Assembly: GCA_004764695.1 (NCBI GenBank)
Contig: SMSO01000005.1
Coordinates: 1,569,501 to 1,633,500 of the forward strand
DNA: 64,000 nucleotides
Reading direction: 5' to 3'
Source of the DNA: Schizochytrium sp. TIO01
Taxonomy: Eukaryota; Sar; Bigyra; Thraustochytrida; Thraustochytriidae
A model generated the notes under the pieces. It made no database searches and was not told the DNA's origin. It saw only the letters and a program-made list of their open reading frames with translations. Of the stretch, positions 9,594-21,070 are shown one piece after another (within the stretch, counting starts at the first letter, position 1; the number at the start of each line of letters is the position of its first letter). The position numbers and the translations under genes were made by a program.

Positions 9594-11936
9594 ATGTCGA
9601 CCAAAGCACGCCGTATCGGCGGCGACTGGGTCGAGAGCACCGACCCTAACACCGGCAAGGTGTACTTCGCCAACCTCAAGACGCGAGAGACATCTTGGAC
9701 TATGCCCGAAGAGGTGAAAAGGTTTCAGGAGGAGTCTGTGGCTCGCCAGAAAGCAGCTGCTGCTCGGGCTGCTGCTTCGGATAACAGTCCTTCAGGAGGC
9801 ACAGCTGGCGCAGATGAGGATACATGGCTTGAACGCATCGACCCTCGGAGTGGCAGAAAGTACTACTACAATCCGCATTTGAAACAAACCAGCTGGACTA
9901 AACCGGACCAGGCCATCTCTGCCAGCGCCAATGAGGGTAAGGGTGCTTGGGTACCTCGTATTGACCCGCGTACAAACCGCACGTACTATTATAACCAGGT
10001 CACACGAATGACTTCATGGGTGAACCCTGATGATGATGGGTCCCAGAAGGAGAAACCCCGAACCACTGCAAGCTCAATGGTTAAACGAATCTCCCAAAGG
10101 CTCTCTGCGCAGCCCGATGCTGACGAAGAACCTGCCTTTCATGGCGCAGGTCCTGCTCCGCCTACGAATCGCACCAGCGCTCGAACCTCCGTGCGCATGG
10201 GTGATATTGGCGCCCCCAAGGCTGGAAGTCGTCTTTCCATGGCTGATGTTGCTCGTCTGAAGGAAGCCGAGGCAATGGCTGCGCGTGCCGCCGCGGGCGA
10301 AGAGCCTCTGCCTGTACAAGAGGAGGAGCCAAGTGTTTCTGTCGCTGACCGCTTTGCAAAACTTCGTGCCCTTCGTGAACGTACAAACCATGACGTTGAG
10401 CCGGATGAAGATGAGCCGCAGGCCAAGCAGATTGACTTAGAAGATCTTGCAGCTTCTGCTGTCGCAGAGGTTACCTATGATCTTAACATGGCAAACTATG
10501 CTGAGCAATACTTTAAGTTGACTAAGCGTGGTTTTGCGTCCAAAAAGACCGTCTCTCTGGACAAGCTTCTTACTTGGAAGGGCGAAAAGCTCAAGACTTC
10601 GTTGCACCCGCTCTCGGATCCAGCACTCGTGCATGACGCAGTGCTTGCTTTCACTAATATTCTTTGCTATATGGGCGACAAGCCGAGCCGTAACCCAATG
10701 GCTAACGCTGAAAAGATCTTTAAGGTCACTGTCGGTGCCCCTGAAGAACTTTTGGATGAGGTCTACTGCCAGCTGTTCAAGCAGACCAACGAAAACCCTG
10801 ACGCTACAAGCTGCCTGCGTGGTTGGGAATTGATGGCTTTGTGCGCAGGCCTTTTCCCGCCCTCAAGCAAACTTGAAAAGTACCTCCTGTCTTACATTCG
10901 CCAGACTGTTGAGAATCAGCCTTACCCTGGCGTTGACAAGATGGCCGAGTACACTTTGCTTCGCATCGTCAAGTCCCTAGAGCTAGGCGCCCGCTCTGAG
11001 TCACCAACCGAAATGGAGGTTGCTGCGGTACGCGAGATTTCACCGGTTTCTCTTCGCATCAATCTGCTTGATGGTCGCATTCTTCACATTGATGCCGAGT
11101 CTTGGAGTACGGTTGCAGACATTAATGAAACTGTATCTACACAGCTTAAGATCATCGATCCCACACCCTTTTCTCTTTTCGAGATTAACACTAATGACGA
11201 AGAGCGTGGACTGGACGATGAAGATCGCTTGCTCGATGTGATCTCGTACTGGGACCGTGAGCGCAAGCGGCTACGCCGCAACCCTCCAACCTTTCAATTC
11301 GTCTTTAAGGTACGCTTCTTTTTTGATATTAAGGAAGATGATGAAGCAGCGATTGAGGTGGCTTATCACCAGGCAGTCCATGATGTTACTGACTCTCGCT
11401 ACCCATGCTCTGAGGAAGATGCCTTTCGTCTTGCCGCCCTAATGGCTCAGGAGCGTTTTGGTGATTTTGTGGATGATGACGTTGATCACTTTGGTACTGA
11501 GTTGCAAGCTTTCTTGCCCGGAAAGTACTACCATCCGTCGATTGAGGTAAACCTTAAGGATGAGATCAGAAAGATTTGGCAACTTCTCAAGGGCTATGAT
11601 TCCCAAGAGGCTATGTGCAACTATCTCGACTATGTTAAGTCGTGGAAGATGTATGGTTCTGCCTTTTACTTTGTTGAGCCTCAGCAGCGTGACTTCCCTC
11701 CCGATGCGGTCTTGGCAGTCAACTCGAAGGGTATATTGCTTATTGATCCTCAGACCCGCGATATTATCTCAGATTGGCCTTATTCCGAGGTTGTTACCTG
11801 GGGTCATTCGAGCATCACCTTTGTGCTCGTTGCTGGTAACTTAATCCGATCACAGAAGTATTACTTCAAGTGCAGCGTTGGCAACGAGATCAACACTCTT
11901 GTACATGCTTACGTCAACCGCCTTGCGGACGAGTAA
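9594..11936 (+). CDS. Triple-WW, MyTH4 and FERM domain protein (no motor domain)
   Basis: A 780-residue protein starting at an ATG in good context (AAAATG). Three WW domains are visible at about residues 10-39, 76-105 and 117-146, with tryptophan pairs W12/W35, W78/W101 and W119/W142 and the expected Tyr-rich middle strand. A charged, Ala-rich linker follows. About 290-470 looks like a MyTH4 domain (conserved stretches LLTWKGEKL and YCQLFKQTNENPD). About 485-778 looks like a FERM domain, ending in an F3/PH-like lobe. MyTH4-FERM tails normally follow a myosin or kinesin motor and bind microtubules and membrane or adhesion proteins; WW domains bind proline-rich ligands. Here no motor is present, so an adaptor linking cytoskeleton to proline-rich partners is inferred. 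No intron or frameshift is seen; the stop is TAA. Confidence 0.9.
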   Translation: MSTKARRIGGDWVESTDPNTGKVYFANLKTRETSWTMPEEVKRFQEESVARQKAAAARAAASDNSPSGGTAGADEDTWLERIDPRSGRKYYYNPHLKQTSWTKPDQAISASANEGKGAWVPRIDPRTNRTYYYNQVTRMTSWVNPDDDGSQKEKPRTTASSMVKRISQRLSAQPDADEEPAFHGAGPAPPTNRTSARTSVRMGDIGAPKAGSRLSMADVARLKEAEAMAARAAAGEEPLPVQEEEPSVSVADRFAKLRALRERTNHDVEPDEDEPQAKQIDLEDLAASAVAEVTYDLNMANYAEQYFKLTKRGFASKKTVSLDKLLTWKGEKLKTSLHPLSDPALVHDAVLAFTNILCYMGDKPSRNPMANAEKIFKVTVGAPEELLDEVYCQLFKQTNENPDATSCLRGWELMALCAGLFPPSSKLEKYLLSYIRQTVENQPYPGVDKMAEYTLLRIVKSLELGARSESPTEMEVAAVREISPVSLRINLLDGRILHIDAESWSTVADINETVSTQLKIIDPTPFSLFEINTNDEERGLDDEDRLLDVISYWDRERKRLRRNPPTFQFVFKVRFFFDIKEDDEAAIEVAYHQAVHDVTDSRYPCSEEDAFRLAALMAQERFGDFVDDDVDHFGTELQAFLPGKYYHPSIEVNLKDEIRKIWQLLKGYDSQEAMCNYLDYVKSWKMYGSAFYFVEPQQRDFPPDAVLAVNSKGILLIDPQTRDIISDWPYSEVVTWGHSSITFVLVAGNLIRSQKYYFKCSVGNEINTLVHAYVNRLADE

Positions 11937-13265
11937 ACTGCTCTTCCATTCGCTGATCACAGTCTCTCGATCGGGGATAATTACCGATTGATGTTAAACC
12001 CGCATCGTGACCAATTTTAAGGGATGAACGAAGAGCTTACATTCTTCTTTCAGCATGATTGTCACAATCACTTGCAGTTTTATACATGTTGTGTTAAGTG
12101 TCAGTCCTTGCTGGTCAAAACACTATGATTTGCCCATGTTTCCTGGTTTGCATCCATGTAAAGTTGATCATCTTTTTGTTATGGAGATTGACACATATTG
12201 CAAATGTACCGGAATTCGTTGTGTGTGCTCGTGTACGCAGATAACACCTGGACGGATACAGGTCTGGCAAATCGGCTTGTTTGGCATTTTTCATTCCTTT
12301 TCTTTGTACCCATCAACACCTCACAGAGCAGGATAGCGTGTTGCCTATGCTCAACTTTCTGTTTGCAATTTGTTTTTCTTCCCTCCCAAGAGGTTCGCAA
12401 ACACCTGTGTATGCATCCTTTAGAGTTTTTGTCTCGTACACAGGGTTTTCTATCAGCAAAACTTACCAAGAAAACTCAAAGCCGTATGGAGCCGCATTGA
12501 AGTGACTCACTCGTAAGCGAACTCAAATCGGATTTGCATCATTATCACCTAAATTTTCGTTTTAGTTTATTTCATTTCCACCTCCAGGTGCATTCTCGCA
12601 AACATCCTTTCTACTATGACCTGTTACGCACCCAAATATGTTTTAAAATTTTATATCCTCTTGTTGATTCTTTGTCGCTAAAACTTTACTCAATTCCAAA
12701 TAGCTATGAAGGCGGGACGAATCCTGCGGTGAGCAATGTGGTGAAGTTTTATTCCTTCTCTTTTTCCCAGTTATCTAGTCCATGATAATTTGATTGTATC
12801 AATGCCCAATTAAAAAACAAAACACTGGTAAGACAGAGCATATTCAGCAGATTACGCTTGAAAGCAATTATATTGTGCGCAACAGTTTCGTGCTGGCTAC
12901 ATACCTATGCAACGTTGCAGCGTGAGTTGTATGCGGTAAATTCTGTCTTCTTGAAATCGCGCCAGCCTGGTATACTCAGTAACGCATTCCGCGTCTCTTC
13001 ATGGCATGCACCGCATGCTCATTTGCAGGCCAGAAAACTTTTCACAAGATGACAACATTCTCAAATCGATCGCTCCATATAATCTTTATAAGCATAGCAC
13101 ATTTAATACCTTAGTAAATCTACATCTTCTTGTCGACTATCTAAAAAAAGAAGAATATTTGAATGATTATATTCCTTTTCCTCCAAATCATCATCATTGC
13201 TCAGAAAGCAAACCAAATCTTAATCATCGTGCACGGTTCTCGCAACAGCATTGCACCGAGGCGTA
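11937..13265. other. Spacer between WW/MyTH4/FERM and SNARE genes
   Basis: I see nothing supported beyond the 3' UTR of the upstream gene and the presumed promoter of the SNARE gene. Reading frames are short, pyrimidine-rich and unlike known proteins. Confidence 0.5.
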
Positions 13266-13873
13266 ATGGCGACTAGGCGCGGCGAAAGTGCCTCGAGGAC
13301 TGAGCTTTTCAGCTCGAGCAGTGGCGCGCGTCGTGTGCAGGGCGATGGAGTAGGCAACCTGAGCAGTTTTGCCAATGCCGAGGACGAGGGTGAAGACGAC
13401 GGCCTCCTTATGGACCACGAACGTCAGCAGGATGAGCTTTTGACCAACATTAGCTCTAGCTTGGATACCATTAATCGAGGAGCACTATCTTTCAAGGAGG
13501 AAATCGAGCGTCAGAATGCGTAAGTTAACCTGGTCAAGTGCTCATGAGATACGAATTCTTTGTACTTGCTTGTCAAAGTCGCACTCTGAATGAGCGCACA
13601 AGCACACTGTTTTCTGACGACAAAATCTATGCTTGTTAATTTTTTTTTTGGGGGGGGGGGTTGTTCATGGAAAATTTACTCAAACATGCGAAATATCACA
13701 GCACACTGGATGAGATTGGTCAGGAGATGGACGGGACCCATGTAAACATGAAGGCAATAGAGGCCAAAACACAGGAGCTGGTGGACCGCGCTGGAGGGCC
13801 AAGGTGGTTTTGCCTGATTGTGGTTCTTTCACTCATTGCTCTTTTGCTCTTTATGCTTATCATTTATACCTAA
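13266..13873 (+). CDS. Qc-SNARE (Bet1/syntaxin-8-like), two exons
   Basis: Exon 1 (13266-13519) and exon 2 (13702-13873) join in frame, with one split Ala codon, to give 141 residues. The N-terminal 50 residues are Ser- and Asp/Glu-rich. A SNARE motif covers about residues 53-112 with heptad hydrophobics and the ionic zero-layer glutamine Q83 (EIERQN), the Qc signature. A C-terminal membrane anchor spans about 119-140. Qc-SNAREs form four-helix bundles with Qa, Qb and R partners to drive vesicle fusion in the secretory or endosomal system. The short length and lack of an N-terminal helical domain favour Bet1-like (ER-Golgi) proteins; the QN after the zero layer also occurs in syntaxin 8, so the exact subfamily is open. 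The ATG at 13266 is the first in frame; the preceding in-frame codon at 13251 is TTG. Confidence 0.86.
13520..13701 (+). other. Spliceosomal intron in the SNARE gene (182 bases)
   Basis: The donor is GTAAGT directly after exon 1 and the acceptor is ...ATCACAG. Removal restores the reading frame exactly in the middle of the SNARE helix. The intron contains a run of T followed by a run of G near 13641-13660. It is the only intron I can define in the window. Confidence 0.85.
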
Positions 13874-14590
13874 TATGTTCTTCATGTACTTGCATGTCAC
13901 ATCCTTGATGCACACGAAAAGAAGAAATAAGAGGATATATTACTAATTCTATAATGCCGCTGGTTTTTGTGAGGACAAGACCACAGCGCATTCATCGAAT
14001 AAAGAGATCAACTGAGAATACACAAACGAGCTTGAAATGCACTCAGTTTAGCTCTCTATTTAGACAGGAAGAGCTTTTAATTTGGAGGCTCCTGAAGGCT
14101 TTGGGTCGCAAATTTTCGTTGCAATATTTGAAGTATCCTCTTGTTGAGTGATATACTATATGCTTTATCCAGTGCAATGTAATTATGAAATCATTTAATC
14201 TAAATGTGATATCTTATATGTCTGAGGTCAAAATATTTCCAGGATAGACACAGAAGGTCCCCCATCCAAGCAACCCGGTGACAATCCTCAAACAGATCAC
14301 AAGAGGACTTGTTTGTGCTGGGTGCATGGCATCTCAAATGGTATGGCAGATTTCTACTGAATCTGTCGTAGTTTAGCTCAACCTCGTTTAGCTCAAGCCG
14401 ATTGTGAATCCTTCAATAGCAGGACATCGAAAACTAGTCAACCACGTTTGGGTACAGGAATTACTCTAATTCTGCATTGATGACTTACCAACTACATAAG
14501 TAGATCAACGTTAAATCGTTCAAGCTTTAGAATCAAAACTAAAATAATATATATAAGGCTATAAAATAAAGTCGTGGTAAACAGTAAAGC
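13874..14590. other. Convergent 3' spacer (SNARE and FGGY kinase)
   Basis: Both flanking genes end into this 717-base stretch. It carries presumed 3' UTRs. A segment on the minus strand at about 14256-14347 resembles parts of 5S rRNA and is listed separately. No protein gene is visible. Confidence 0.5.
14256..14347 (-). ncRNA. Possible 5S rRNA-like relic
   Basis: On the minus strand GCCATACCA, as in the first loop region of eukaryotic 5S rRNA, is followed about 80 bases later by GGTTGCTTGGATGGGGGACC, close to the helix IV/loop E region (GGTTAGTACTTGGATGGGAGACC in animals, written here only for comparison in part). The spacing is about 7 bases longer than in true 5S, the internal box A region is not recognisable and no terminal stem closes. 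If real, it is a degenerate 5S copy or a 5S-derived short element; chance similarity is a serious alternative. Confidence 0.2.
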
Positions 14591-16225
14591 CTAGTGGATA
14601 GGTTGATTAAAAACCATAGCGTAGACGGCTTGGTGCTTCGGAATGATCTGTTCCTTGAAAAGTTGATGGCGACTCGCATCAGGAATATATTCGGTAACGA
14701 GGTCTTGAGCGGTTACTTTTGCTGCTATTGAAAGCAAATCAGCTGCTTTGTCACAGGATCGAGAGTACGTAAACTCAAGCGCCCAAAGAGCTACACCGCG
14801 GGAGGTGGCCTCTTCGCGCGCCCATCTGGACGAATACAGCGTCTTTCCCGTCACGTCTGTAAGTAGACGCTGTAACAAAGCTGATTTAGCCAACGCTGTG
14901 CCAGAGGCAACAAGACGCGTCTCGGTTGCCTTTCCAGCGTTCAGGATTGCCTCAACAAGTTCGCCGATACGAACTGCCAACGCCTCCATTACAGCATGTA
15001 GAATTTCGTGAGGCTGAGTGGCTTGCGTGATCCCAGAAATCGTCATTTGCGCTTTATCATTCCAGCCCATGGATCGCTCTCCACGCAGAAAAGGCAAGAC
15101 GATCAATCCATGAGAGCCGGGTTCGCATGCTTCAGCTTTGGTATCGGCATCTCCAGGAAGCTTGATCATATCTTCAACCCAACGATAAAGTGAACCTCCA
15201 TCTGTAAGTGCTCCACCAAGAAGAACCCGATCCCGATCTGCGCAATAACACCAAAGCCCACGAGGCGGAAAGTCCGTTTTGTCAATTGGCACTTGCGAGC
15301 GGTCTAGTAGGATACGAGCTGCCGCACTTGTACCTACAGTCACAGCCATTGCACTAGCATTTACGCAAAGTGATCCTACATTAGCAGCGAGGCCATCTGC
15401 AATGCCGAGATGAAAACGAGCCTGGCCTAGTTGCTGCCATGTGCTCGATTTTGCTACGAGGCCGCTAGTACTTGAATCTGGGATCACTTCAACCTTTGGA
15501 AGTGCCTCTGATGCTAACGCTGGGAGGAATTTGCGTGCTTCATCATCCCAGTTAAGACTTGAGATGTTCAAGAGCCCAGTCCAGGATGCTTCGGATAGAC
15601 TCACAGAGCACAACGGGTTCGGCGAATTCGGGTTTTCGGCCCACCTTCTCAACAAAAGCGTTGGAAGGCTGACGAGTGTGTGCACCTTTTCTAACAAAGC
15701 TGGGTCCATTGCACGAAGTTGGCATGCTGCATACGACGTGTGATACATTGTGGTACCTGTGCGACCACGCATCTCGTCGATGCGCCCCGATGCTGCTAGC
15801 TCTTTGTGGAGATCTTCGCTAGCCTTTATGATGGCAGGTGAATAACCAGCATATGTCATAAGGGGAGTGCATGGTTTTCCAGAATTGTCGAGTCCAAGAA
15901 GATTCATGGCAAAACAGCTCAAGGCGACCTCATGGATCGTGGTATCTTTAGAAAGGCTTTCAAGAGATTCTGTGACAGCCTTTTCGATGAGCTGCACAAG
16001 TGATTCTACTTCTGTTGACTCAGTGAGCATGTAAACGTGCTGACGAGCGGAGTGCGGAATGAGCTCCGGCAGCAGTCCACTCAAGGATTCGTGCACATCG
16101 CAGCTCTCACCAGCTTTGGCTCGAAGACCATCGATGCCTCCCGAAGGTATCCGGACAGAATATACTGCGGCGCGTACAGAGGAACTCCCGATGTCTACCG
16201 CAAGCAAGTGTTGGGTCTCCGTCAT
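14591..16225 (-). CDS. FGGY-family carbohydrate kinase (gluconokinase/xylulokinase type)
   Basis: A 544-residue single-exon kinase. The N-terminal FGGY domain opens with the phosphate-1 loop DIGSSSVRAAVY (about residues 11-22). The catalytic base is most likely the Asp in GIADGLAANVG (about 277), matching the invariant Asp of the family. The C-terminal lobe contains the phosphate-2 loop TVGTSAAAR, then GGALTDGGSLYRWVED, then LPFLRGERSMGWN and the FGGY signature region GITQATQPHEILHAVMEALA. These features and the length suit ATP-dependent phosphorylation of a sugar or sugar acid. The GALTDGG and LPFLRGER stretches resemble the gluconokinase branch more than glycerol kinase, but substrate cannot be settled from sequence alone. 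The gene is convergent with the SNARE gene and its promoter lies in the large repeat-rich spacer. The start is the first in-frame ATG, just before the conserved loop; the stop is TAG. Confidence 0.88.
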   Translation of the reverse strand: MTETQHLLAVDIGSSSVRAAVYSVRIPSGGIDGLRAKAGESCDVHESLSGLLPELIPHSARQHVYMLTESTEVESLVQLIEKAVTESLESLSKDTTIHEVALSCFAMNLLGLDNSGKPCTPLMTYAGYSPAIIKASEDLHKELAASGRIDEMRGRTGTTMYHTSYAACQLRAMDPALLEKVHTLVSLPTLLLRRWAENPNSPNPLCSVSLSEASWTGLLNISSLNWDDEARKFLPALASEALPKVEVIPDSSTSGLVAKSSTWQQLGQARFHLGIADGLAANVGSLCVNASAMAVTVGTSAAARILLDRSQVPIDKTDFPPRGLWCYCADRDRVLLGGALTDGGSLYRWVEDMIKLPGDADTKAEACEPGSHGLIVLPFLRGERSMGWNDKAQMTISGITQATQPHEILHAVMEALAVRIGELVEAILNAGKATETRLVASGTALAKSALLQRLLTDVTGKTLYSSRWAREEATSRGVALWALEFTYSRSCDKAADLLSIAAKVTAQDLVTEYIPDASRHQLFKEQIIPKHQAVYAMVFNQPIH

Positions 16226-17914
16226 CGTGCCAAGGCTAGCTTGCGAGCTCGCTTCGTAAAGATATTACTAACTTGATCAATCGAAGGTTGAACTTGCACA
16301 GCTCAGAGATAGAGTTTTGCTTTTCCTTCGCGTCGACCTATCTCAAAGGCGTTTGGAGTTAAAGAAAGCCCGTTCTGGTTAAGACCAGCCTAACGAGCTT
16401 TGTCCAAGTTTGCTATCTGCAAAAGCTAGTCTAGCTCGAGCCTACCTTTGTGGTGCTATTCTCACCTTATTTTTCTTTGAGAAGCCCGGCATTGCACCGC
16501 TAGCAGCGGAACAAGGTCTCCGAACTCCCACAAGAGCGGAGGCAGCCACACCGTGCAGATGGACTTCGAAGGCCGGTGTATAGTTGCGTAGCGAGTTTAA
16601 CCCAGAGAATGACTTTCTACAAGAGGTTGTTGCAGTTACCAAGGTTTAGTGAGAATAGTCCAAATCTGTCACGAAATGGAGCGATCATGACTACAGGTGC
16701 ACACCTAATCTTCGCGTGGTCACTTGTGCCTATTGCATGGTCACGAATGCCATGTTAGGTGTCCTTCAAGTACAAACCGTCAGCTTTGCATGGTAACAAC
16801 CCGGGTCTTATCTTTAAGATAAAGCCTTTTGGATGGATGGTACCATGGTATGGTCAAGTTGCAACTGAAGTTAAAGGCTTATTAGAAAAAGTTGATCAAA
16901 GGAAACCCCAATCGCTGTCCCTGGGACATTTACTGGCCACTGTTGTTCTGGGTTTGCGTTTTCTCCCATTGCATGAACACTGAAGATCTGAACTTCGGGA
17001 CATTCCTCTCATTAAGAATCCCCACTTTGGGTGTTCTATGCGTCTGCATACCTATGAGCACTCTCGCCTCTGGAAACTCACTACACGTAGGTACTAACTA
17101 ATATGGCTACGGTCAAGATGTCCAATGCTCTTTCTTGCGTCCTACAAGTGTATAAAGCTCGCATGCTTTGGTTTCACCCTTGTCGAAGTCAGCCATCGAG
17201 TCCCTCGAGGCCAGTTCTGCATTTGATAACTCCTTCACCCTTCACCACAATTATCTAATTGGATATGATGAATATGATGATGAATTTGATGATGAATATG
17301 ATGATGATGCTAAACCACCAATTTACAATCAACATGCGCTTACCCAGGTAAGTCCGCTGCGCCTCCATCGTGGGCTAGTTCTTCCGGGTCATGTATGAAG
17401 AATCAACCGCCGCCCAAGCTGGCAATGAACATGTTACCGCGGGACCTGCCGACGACGGCCTTCAAGCAGCCAGGTCCCAACTCGGCATTGATTGATTCAT
17501 GGATTCATGGATTCGTTGCTTCATCGCTTCCATGAGTTCAATGATCCATTGGTCCATTGATCCATTGGTTCAACTTATTCATCGATTCTCGAGGCGCCAT
17601 ATTGGACGAGGTCGCTCTCGGACGATGGCTCATGAGCAGACCAATCGTTACAGTTCGCCATTACACATCATCACCCTACATAAACTTGATGGATGGATCA
17701 TCGAAGAACCAACAAACAAGCGCACACCATCTGAACCTTATGGCCAGTCAAGAAGCACTGGGCCAATCAATAACAGCTCTCTGCCTTCCCAGTTTCCACG
17801 TCACTACATCCTCATCAACTCAGCCCAATTCCTCCTACATCGTCGCTATTCACCCTCAAATCCTCGTCGATCGACTTTTGATTGATTCATCTTCATCCAC
17901 TGCATCAATTACCT

Positions 17915-17989
17915 ACTTCTTCTTCTTCTTCATCTTCATCTTCATCGTCATCGTTGTCGTCGTCGTCGCCGTCGTTGTCGTCGTCGTCA
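17915..17989. repeat. Compound trinucleotide repeat (TTC/ATC/GTC)
   Basis: TTC units grade into CATCTT and then GTC units over about 75 bases. The open frame reading through it is hydrophobic low-complexity and not believed to be a gene. Confidence 0.85.
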
Positions 17990-18091
17990 GCCTGGTCGTT
18001 GTCGGTGACACCCTCGAGTTGACATCACAGAGAGAAAGCTGGCAGGGCCTGTCGCATCGTCTTGACGGCAGGAAAGTAGTTAGTTCGTACT

Positions 18092-18116
18092 TAAGTAAGT
18101 AAGTAAGTAAGTAAGT
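18092..18116. repeat. (AAGT)n microsatellite
   Basis: About six AAGT units. A related AAGT-rich patch occurs near 27390-27440, at the 3' end of the PP2A-type gene. Confidence 0.85.
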
Positions 18117-20564
18117 GCCTACAGCAGAGACCTGTCCCCACTGGCGGCGGTTATTATGTGGCTAGAGACTCGCTCGCTCGCTCTCACGCTCACTTCAGCC
18201 ATAATTACCCACTGATATTGACATCGTCAGTCATGGAATCCATGTATGTGGATTGGGGAGCACTCTTTTGCTTTTGCTTTTGTTCATTTAGTTATTTAGT
18301 TATTCGCATTAATCTTCTGAAAAATGAATTTTTTAATCCATTAAAACTTACAATCTAGTAGTAACTTTTCAATTTAAAAAGAGAGAAGGGAGAAGGTGGC
18401 TGTAGTACTAATGTTTAGTTTTAAAATAAATCAATTCACCAACAAAAGCAAGCATCGTAGCACAGTGACAGAGGCGATTCCGGTACTGCGAAGAGTGCTG
18501 CGCCCCACGGGACTTCGCTTACAGCGTCGCGAGATGCGCAGGATTTTGATGATGCATCACATGATTTTGATGTGCCTGGCTCTTAGGCTACGTGCGTGAA
18601 AGGTGTGATCTCTTTAACGAAGGCCAACACAGGATGCCCTTTCGCACAAGTTGGACTCGAACTCTGAAGCCATAACGTTTTTCTTTCTTTCTTATTACTT
18701 TTTGCATATTGAATTGATTTTTAATTCCAATTAACAATAACTTAAAATAAAAATAAAAATAATAAATTAATACCCTTCTTTCCTCAAATTGTTTTTTGCA
18801 GCTGAAAAGCCATACTCGGGACCTAATTAAATATTAGCATTCCAGTAAAGAACTTAGTTAAGTTTGACCTCCCAATAATTGAATGTAATTCTGAAAATGG
18901 AAAAGCTTAGAAGCAAACCGTCTGTCCATGCTATAGGCTGCCGGGCTGCAATTCCGGTCCGCTTGGCAGTTTACCACCGCTGCTTCTTAAGAGAAGCTAC
19001 CAGCATAGTGATCTTCAGAGGAGGGTGTACAGGTTTTTTATAAAACCTACTTGTAAATTCTCATTTCTATGAGTTTTCCGTGTTTTACGTCTTGAATTTC
19101 ATGAAGAACCCGTTGGAAAACTTCAAGAGACGCGATGGAACTTTGGCTCCAGCCACTCAAGTCTCTGCATTTTGCAATCTGCTCTTACTCTAAATAAAGG
19201 CAATCACCAAATTTAAAGGGGAAGTCTGAGTTTTAAAAATGACTCGATATTTCACCACGTGTGTATGAGGGAGAAGGATCAGGAAATCCTAAAAGTGTTG
19301 AGAACGGCAAACGAGATATTACAAATTTGATTACAATGAGCGCTCCAGCTGAAGGCGAGCAATCTCGTGTCCACCTTAATATGTTGTGCTAATTGATACT
19401 TTTGCAAGCTCGAGCAGCCTCAAAATACTGACAATTCGATTCTATTTAGACATGAGGGGCGATATTTGTTTTCGGTTGGCGCGGTCACGAGAAGATGCGA
19501 GCCCAAATGGCGAGCAATCTGATATAATCTCGAGACCTTCAAATATACAATATTTCCTTTTGATCTTGTGTGTACACAAGTAAGACGCATTTTCGAAGAC
19601 TTGCCCAGCCTGATGTATCCGGCAAGCGAGCAAATTAAAATACTTGAACTACTGGATAAAGGCTGCTCTTGAATCCAGTTAAGGCAGGCAAAAAGACGTT
19701 TGACCTACAGTACGGCGGACTGCGATCTGGCTGAACAACAATAGTTGACTCTTTAAAATGACACATTTGCAAAATTACCTGAGATGATCCTCATTCTCTC
19801 AAGCGCATTGATTAATGATATGAATAAGGAAAAAAGAATTAGTGCGGCTCAAAACTCGAAAACGAGATTACAAAGCAAACGAACATTTCCCCAGACACAA
19901 GAGTTCATAGTGCGTTGTAGCCGCATAAACGAACTGAGGACTCACTTAAAACACATACTTTACGAGTTTCATTCGTAAAGTATACTAGTGTATTATTCCC
20001 AAGTCCAGATGGCTAGGCCTTTCTTTACTCTCTCTTTTGATTCCTGATTCAAGGTACTACATAGAGCACGCTTCAACAGACTATGTAGGTGTTTGTTTCC
20101 ATCCACAATGATTATTTGTTCTATTTTTTAAATTAAAAATAATATAAAGACACTTTTAATTTAAAAACGTTTTAATGATAACAGTAACCCGAAAGGCTCA
20201 AAGCAAGGAATGCCTAGAAACTCTATGCTCCTCCAAAATCGCTAAAGAGTAGCATAAGTTAAAGCAAAAAATGATGTAAATTCACACGACATCTCGCCAG
20301 GAAGCCCATTCTCAAGTAGGTATTATGTACTACGCGCCTCAAGCTGTTGTTGCATCAAGTGCCCTTGGAGTCTTTGCTATACAATATCCTGCGCGTTGCT
20401 ACATTTACTACAAAAACATTAAATAAAAGCCTTGAATTTGAGTTGTTGTAAAATAAAATCGTAAATGATCGATGTAATTCATCGGAGCAATCAGTGGAAC
20501 TTAGGCACACACCCAATGCAGCCACTTTGTAATTGTAGCTGCAGTAATTGTCGCCCGTAACCAA

Positions 20565-20610
<46 letters not shown>
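20565..20610. repeat. (CAT)n trinucleotide repeat, about 15 units
   Basis: A pure CAT tract. On the minus strand it produces poly-Met or poly-Asp frames that are not believed to be coding. Confidence 0.92.
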
Positions 20611-20611
<1 letters not shown>

Positions 20612-21021
20612 ACTTCATCATGGTCATTGATTTTGGCCGCCGATGCTGCTGCAAAGGTGTTTTCCACGTCCCTCCCAGCACCAGAGTAGTGTAGTAAAAT
20701 CCTTTCCACACCATTTCTAGTGCTCTGACCTCTCTTGTCGTGTAATGATTGTAATCTGATGTATTGAATGTAGAGTAAGAGATCGCATACAGTGCAGGCC
20801 TCTAAGGCCTCTATAGCCAGCGTTTCTAAAGTAGCTTTTCTTTAAAAGACACGAGTTCTTTTTCTCTCACAAAGCATATTTGCTCCTCACTGTCCATGGT
20901 TCCCTATTATAACTAAGTCATGCCGATTAATTATTTGAAACTAACTCAATGCCCTCTGCTATCCTCACCCTCTCTTCCTCTGAATTAAAACTTTATTTGA
21001 GTTATTTAAGTACTACTCCAT

Positions 21022-21070
21022 TGAATGAATGAATGAATGAATGAATGAATGAATGAATGAATGAATGAAT
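21022..21070. repeat. (TGAA)n microsatellite, about 12 units
   Basis: A pure TGAA/GAAT tetranucleotide tract in AT-rich spacer. The same unit recurs at 24229-24382 and, as its complement, at about 21553-21588. Confidence 0.92.

Noticed and set aside
17557-18102. Plus-strand frame with a poly-Val/Phe hydrophobic stretch resembling a membrane segment
   Set aside because: The hydrophobic run is the TTC/GTC repeat; starts and flanks are unconserved.
18640-18680. GAGTTCGAGTCC on the minus strand, like a tRNA T-loop
   Set aside because: No five-base T stem and no anticodon arm at the right distance.
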